From Chloroflexota bacterium (lineage in GTDB: Bacteria > Chloroflexota > Anaerolineae > B4-G1): DNA of 9,605 nucleotides. The DNA is taken from the NCBI GenBank assembly GCA_024232355.1, contig JAAEPW010001228.1, forward strand, positions 1 through 9,605, written 5' to 3'. Shown piece by piece: positions 7,230 through 9,605 of this stretch (within the stretch, counting starts at the first letter, position 1; every line of letters begins with the position of its first letter). The translations under genes and the position numbers were made by a program. Under the pieces are notes generated by a model, which searched no databases, was not told the DNA's origin, and was given only the letters and a program-made list of their open reading frames with translations.

Positions 7230-8087
7230 ATGAGCAAGTTTCACGCTGACTCGATTACCCAGTTCGATCTCCATCAACCGCTAGGCGAAACCATCTTTGC
7301 CGTCTTTGACGTCGAGACCACCGGTTTGAGCCCGGCCTACGGCCATCGCATTTGCGAAGTGGGATGTTTGCGTGTTTGTAACGGCCAAGAACTGGATCGC
7401 TTTGAGTCATTGGTAAACCCACGACGACCGATCTCGCCCGGAGCCTTTCGCGTCAATCGTATCACGGCAGAGATGCTACGAGGGGCACCTACCTTTGAGC
7501 AAGTCGCCGGCCCCTTGCTGCAAGTGATTGAGGGCGCGGTATTGGTGGCTCATAACGCCCCCTTTGACCTGGGTTTCCTGGCAGCGGAACTCGGGGTTGC
7601 GCGCTTGCCCGTGCCCGAAAATCCGGTGATAGACACCTTGGCTTTGGTACGCCGCACCTACAGCTTGCCCCGAAACAGCCTGTCCGCCGTCGTCGCAGCC
7701 CTGGGCGTAACGGTCAGCCCGACCCACCGGGCGCTGAGTGACGTGCAGGCTACTTGCGGTGTCTTGGAACGAATCATTGAGGACCTGGAGCGCCGTCAGG
7801 GAATCACCACGTTGGGGCAACTGATCGAGTTTCAGGGTGGTCCAATTCCTTATCCACACGCTCGTGCCCTATCCTTGCCGCCGACCATCACCGAGGCGTT
7901 GGAAAACGGAGGGCGGGTGCAGATGCGTTACATAGATGCCAGGGGCCGAGAAACAGATCGTCTGGTGCGCCCCATACGTGTGAATGCGCGGGGAGGTGTC
8001 CTGTATCTGATCGCCCATTGCTTCCGGCGTGACGAAATGCGCACCTTTCGACTGGATCGTGTGGTGGAGATGGCACTGGAAGAATGA
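7230..8087 (+). CDS. DnaQ-like 3'-5' exonuclease with C-terminal WYL-like domain
   Basis: 285 residues, TGA stop at 8085-8087. The N-terminal two thirds is a DEDDh exonuclease of the DNA polymerase III epsilon type, a two-metal enzyme that removes nucleotides from 3' ends. ExoI is FDVETTG with Asp27 and Glu29, ExoII is AHNAPFD with Asp113, and ExoIII is HRALSD with His166 and Asp171, so the active site is complete. The C-terminal 60-70 residues (about 217-285: RVQMRYIDARGRETDRLVRP, then YLIAHCFRRDEMRTFRLDR) match the strand pattern of WYL domains, which sense nucleic acid or nucleotide ligands in regulators. The protein lacks the polymerase-binding context of true DnaQ, so a repair or nucleic-acid-clearance role is more likely than replicative proofreading. 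It follows the palindromic spacer and has its own ribosome binding site. Confidence 0.88.
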   Translation: MSKFHADSITQFDLHQPLGETIFAVFDVETTGLSPAYGHRICEVGCLRVCNGQELDRFESLVNPRRPISPGAFRVNRITAEMLRGAPTFEQVAGPLLQVIEGAVLVAHNAPFDLGFLAAELGVARLPVPENPVIDTLALVRRTYSLPRNSLSAVVAALGVTVSPTHRALSDVQATCGVLERIIEDLERRQGITTLGQLIEFQGGPIPYPHARALSLPPTITEALENGGRVQMRYIDARGRETDRLVRPIRVNARGGVLYLIAHCFRRDEMRTFRLDRVVEMALEE

Positions 8088-8190
8088 GAAATCTTAATCC
8101 GGAATCTTGTGTGCCAGCGGATTTTCAACGCGTGATGATGTCTGAACTGGAACATTGTTGGTCGCGAGGAAAAGGAGTGTTGCGCAGAAT

Positions 8191-8195
8191 AGGAG
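8191..8195 (+). promoter_or_regulatory. Ribosome binding site of the small CcbP-like ORF
   Basis: AGGAG lies 10 nt before ATG 8206 and selects this start over an upstream ATG at 8155 in the same frame. Confidence 0.5.
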
Positions 8196-8205
8196 AGCCG
8201 ACAGG

Positions 8206-8379
8206 ATGAACCAAGAAAGATTGCGCGAATTGCTTCTAGATGCAATGGCAGACTGTCATGACGGTGAGGATGCATTCTGTTTTTTTTACACTCTGGCTGA
8301 AGGCAAGTTGAATTTTCCTCTCAAGGCCAGGGCGTTGGGAGGTCTGGTAGAGGTCGTGGATCTAGAAAGGTTCGCGTGA
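8206..8379 (+). pseudogene. Truncated small protein resembling CcbP-type calcium-binding proteins
   Basis: 57 residues with a proper ribosome binding site. The helix-rich start followed by FFYTLAEGKLNFPLKA and GLVEVVDLE resembles the first half of the cyanobacterial calcium-binding protein CcbP family (acidic residues, aromatic cluster, Leu-x-Phe-Pro-x-x-Ala, then Val-Glu-Val). Those proteins are usually about twice this length. A TGA at 8377-8379 stops this frame, while the +1 frame just after it reads DLDSHGVWYDVLRGR, which could be the displaced continuation. I therefore read it as a frameshifted remnant, but it could be an intact short protein. The family match is from memory of the pattern and is tentative. 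Confidence 0.4.
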
Positions 8380-8673
8380 CCTCGACAGCCACGGCGTCTG
8401 GTACGATGTTCTTCGGGGAAGGCCGTTGCATCCAGGGCTGTTCAGTTCTGACGATCTCTTGGTACAGAGTGCTCACAGCCACTGCACTTGTCCTGAACCC
8501 TGTACCTGTCGGTCCAGGACAGGTATTGCCAAGTACAGGGTCCCAGGGACGGCCTATGCGACAAAACATCAACTTGAGATTTTTCTGCCCAAAATCGCCC
8601 TTGGTCACTCGCCTGCGCCCCTTCCTCGGCAACATCGGCACGACTCTGGTCACTGATATGCTCGATTCCCACA
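8380..8673. other. Region with no supported gene between two remnants
   Basis: Several frames are open but none shows a recognisable protein or a ribosome binding site. The region may hold the displaced tail of the preceding small gene (about 8378-8425 in the +1 frame). It also contains a small hairpin at 8503-8525. Confidence 0.4.
8503..8525 (+). repeat. Small hairpin (TACCTGTC/GACAGGTA)
   Basis: TACCTGTC (8503-8510) and GACAGGTA (8518-8525) form a perfect 8-bp inverted repeat around GGTCCAG. There is no T-run after it, so it is not a terminator. With the adjacent CTTGTCCTGAAC it resembles the cctgtc/gacagg intergenic repeat words common in such genomes. Confidence 0.5.
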
Positions 8674-9183
8674 ATGCTGGCAACTTTGGGTAGATCAGGA
8701 TTGCCTCTTCTCAAAGACCTGCCGCACCTACCGCGGCCTCTCACTTTAGCCGACAAGGAAGCGGTAAAACATCTGGCCGAACTTGTCGGTCAGAGCGTGC
8801 TGGAGGACACTGCTCCCATTCAGATGGTGGGTTCCGGAGCGAATCTGAACGAGGCCACCGATAACGGCATGGCCCGGTTGGCAGAACTGGTGGATATGGG
8901 AGCAGAACAAGTGCTGAACCAGGTGACTCTCACGGGGGCGGTAGAGATCGGGCGGTTGCCGGGAGTGTTTACCGTGACCATGCTGGGCTGGCGGAATTGG
9001 GCCTGGCAGACCTGGTCAGAGAGCAATACAATTTATAGGCGAGCCGATCGTTCGCCCCTCACTTTGACAGGCTCAGTACAAGCGATCACAACAGAAACTC
9101 CCCTTTCGTCTGACGATGGGTTGCCGAGGGGCTTTGCCAAACGCATCTCTCTTTCGACCGTTGCCCTTTGGCAATTTGCATAG
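8674..9183 (+). pseudogene. Fragment resembling the C-terminus of acetamidase/formamidase
   Basis: The open frame spans 169 codons, but only about residues 24-110 look like real protein: an extended segment, GANLNEATDNGMARLAELV, then VTLTGAVEIGRLPGVFTVTM. This resembles the end of the FmdA/AmdA acetamidase-formamidase family, where a Leu-Asp-Glu-Ala helix is followed by a final strand pair. The N-terminal two thirds of that family (normally around 300 residues or more) is absent, no ribosome binding site precedes 8674, and after about 9000 the frame degenerates into intergenic repeat-like sequence (TTTGACAGGCTCAGTACAAG near 9063). I read this as the decayed end of a deleted gene. The assignment is tentative. 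Confidence 0.4.
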
Positions 9184-9370
9184 CCAACGTTACCAATGTT
9201 GACGGATATAGGGTAATTTCAGCAAGGTGTGCGCCGGACGATATTTGTGAGTAGAGGCGGTTCACGGCATCAATTTATTGGGTTGTTGTAGTAAAGGCCA
9301 AGACCTGGGGCAAGGTTGAGTGACTTGACAGTTCGGTTGGAATGATCAAAAGATACAAGATACTGTTAGA
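9184..9370. other. Spacer before the right-hand mobile repeats
   Basis: I see no gene or RNA here. A TTGACA at 9325-9330 has no good -10 partner at normal spacing and no gene downstream. The octamer CTGTTAGA (9363-9370) directly precedes the second MITE copy and would be its left target duplication if the right boundary exists outside the window. Confidence 0.4.
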
Positions 9371-9465
9371 GGTTCTCTGGGATTTTGCGGGGTGAGACCC
9401 TAAAGGTTTCGCTCAAGACTGTGCAGATAATGTTTTGCGCCAGATAATGCCCCTTTTTCGTCATA
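9371..9465. mobile_element. Left part of a second MITE copy, interrupted at 9465
   Basis: This aligns without gaps to 305-399 with 6 mismatches in 95 positions, in the same orientation, and begins GGTTCTCTGGGA. The match stops abruptly after TCGTCATA; the first copy continues there with TTTTGCACC and its right arm. The missing right arm is explained if another element was inserted at this point. Confidence 0.8.
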
Positions 9466-9605
9466 GGCACTGGTTCAGTTGGGTGGGATTTTTAGAGAAT
9501 AGTCTGTTGTGGCTCGAAATTGAGCTTGTAGCCGCGCTTTCCATAGCGCGTAAGGCTCTACGAGGTATGGAAACCTCGTCTACATCGTAATCCCATTCAA
9601 CTGAA
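9466..9605. mobile_element. Second palindromic element (probable MITE), right end beyond the window
   Basis: It begins GGCACTGG exactly where the first MITE copy breaks off. TTCAGTTGGGTGGGATT (9474-9490) is inverted at 9589-9605 with two mismatches, so the window ends inside the right terminal repeat. There is no coding capacity. Inside are two hairpins: CGCGCT/AGCGCG (9533-9538, 9545-9550) and ACGAGGT/ACCTCGT (9560-9566, 9573-9579). Family unknown. Confidence 0.65.

Noticed and set aside
8377..8379. TGA ending the small CcbP-like ORF as a second selenocysteine codon
   Set aside because: The frame after it (Pro-Arg-Gln-Pro-Arg) shows no conserved continuation; the plausible continuation is in the +1 frame, so a frameshift explains it better.
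9325..9330. TTGACA as a promoter element at the right edge
   Set aside because: Only weak -10 candidates follow, and there is no gene downstream within the window.
1..9605. CRISPR array, tRNA or rRNA genes
   Set aside because: No regularly spaced repeats, cloverleaf-like segments or rRNA signature sequences were seen on either strand by eye.

Overview
The window looks like chromosomal DNA of a GC-rich environmental bacterium. I lean towards Chloroflexota (Anaerolineae-like), judging from the style of the proteins, one gene that may be translated without a leader, and the abundance of small palindromic intergenic repeats. This assignment is an inference: there is no rRNA or other marker gene here. 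All convincing genes lie on the + strand.

The dominant feature is one very long reading frame (754-5682) for a membrane-anchored alpha-2-macroglobulin (A2M) family protein. It is interrupted by a single in-frame TGA (4240-4242). That TGA sits exactly where the family has the thioester cysteine: the frame reads Leu-Pro-Ser-Gly-[TGA]-Phe-Glu-Gln-Ser-Thr-Ser, against the family consensus Pro-Ser-Gly-Cys-x-Glu-Gln. The frame then continues intact for another 479 codons through the thioester and C-terminal receptor-binding-like domains. A perfect 7-bp stem with a GGU loop, stacked on a 6-bp lower stem, begins 2 nt after the TGA. Its loop lies 17 nt downstream of the TGA, as expected for a bacterial SECIS element. 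The best reading is a selenocysteine-containing A2M (Gly-Sec-Phe-Glu-Gln) that would form a selenoester instead of a thioester. I do not know of a described selenoprotein A2M. A Cys-to-stop mutation or a sequencing error is the main alternative. The protein also carries a six-helix membrane module between the MG domains and the MG7/A2M domain.

Downstream come a strong intrinsic terminator (5740-5767), an AcuC-type histone deacetylase-family amidohydrolase (5910-7094) with a TATAAT box almost on top of its start, a palindromic spacer, and a DnaQ-like DEDDh exonuclease with a C-terminal WYL-like region (7230-8087). These genes have no obvious functional link to the A2M protein.

From 8088 to the end the DNA looks decayed: a truncated or frameshifted CcbP-like small ORF, a fragment resembling the C-terminus of acetamidase/formamidase, and then mobile repeats.

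Both edges of the window carry the same miniature transposable element. The left copy (305-452, 148 bp) is complete, with GGCTCT ends and a perfect 8-bp target duplication (TACTTTTA). The right copy (from 9371) is broken at 9465, apparently by a second, different palindromic element (9466 to beyond the window). That second element holds two opposed hairpins sharing one loop sequence.
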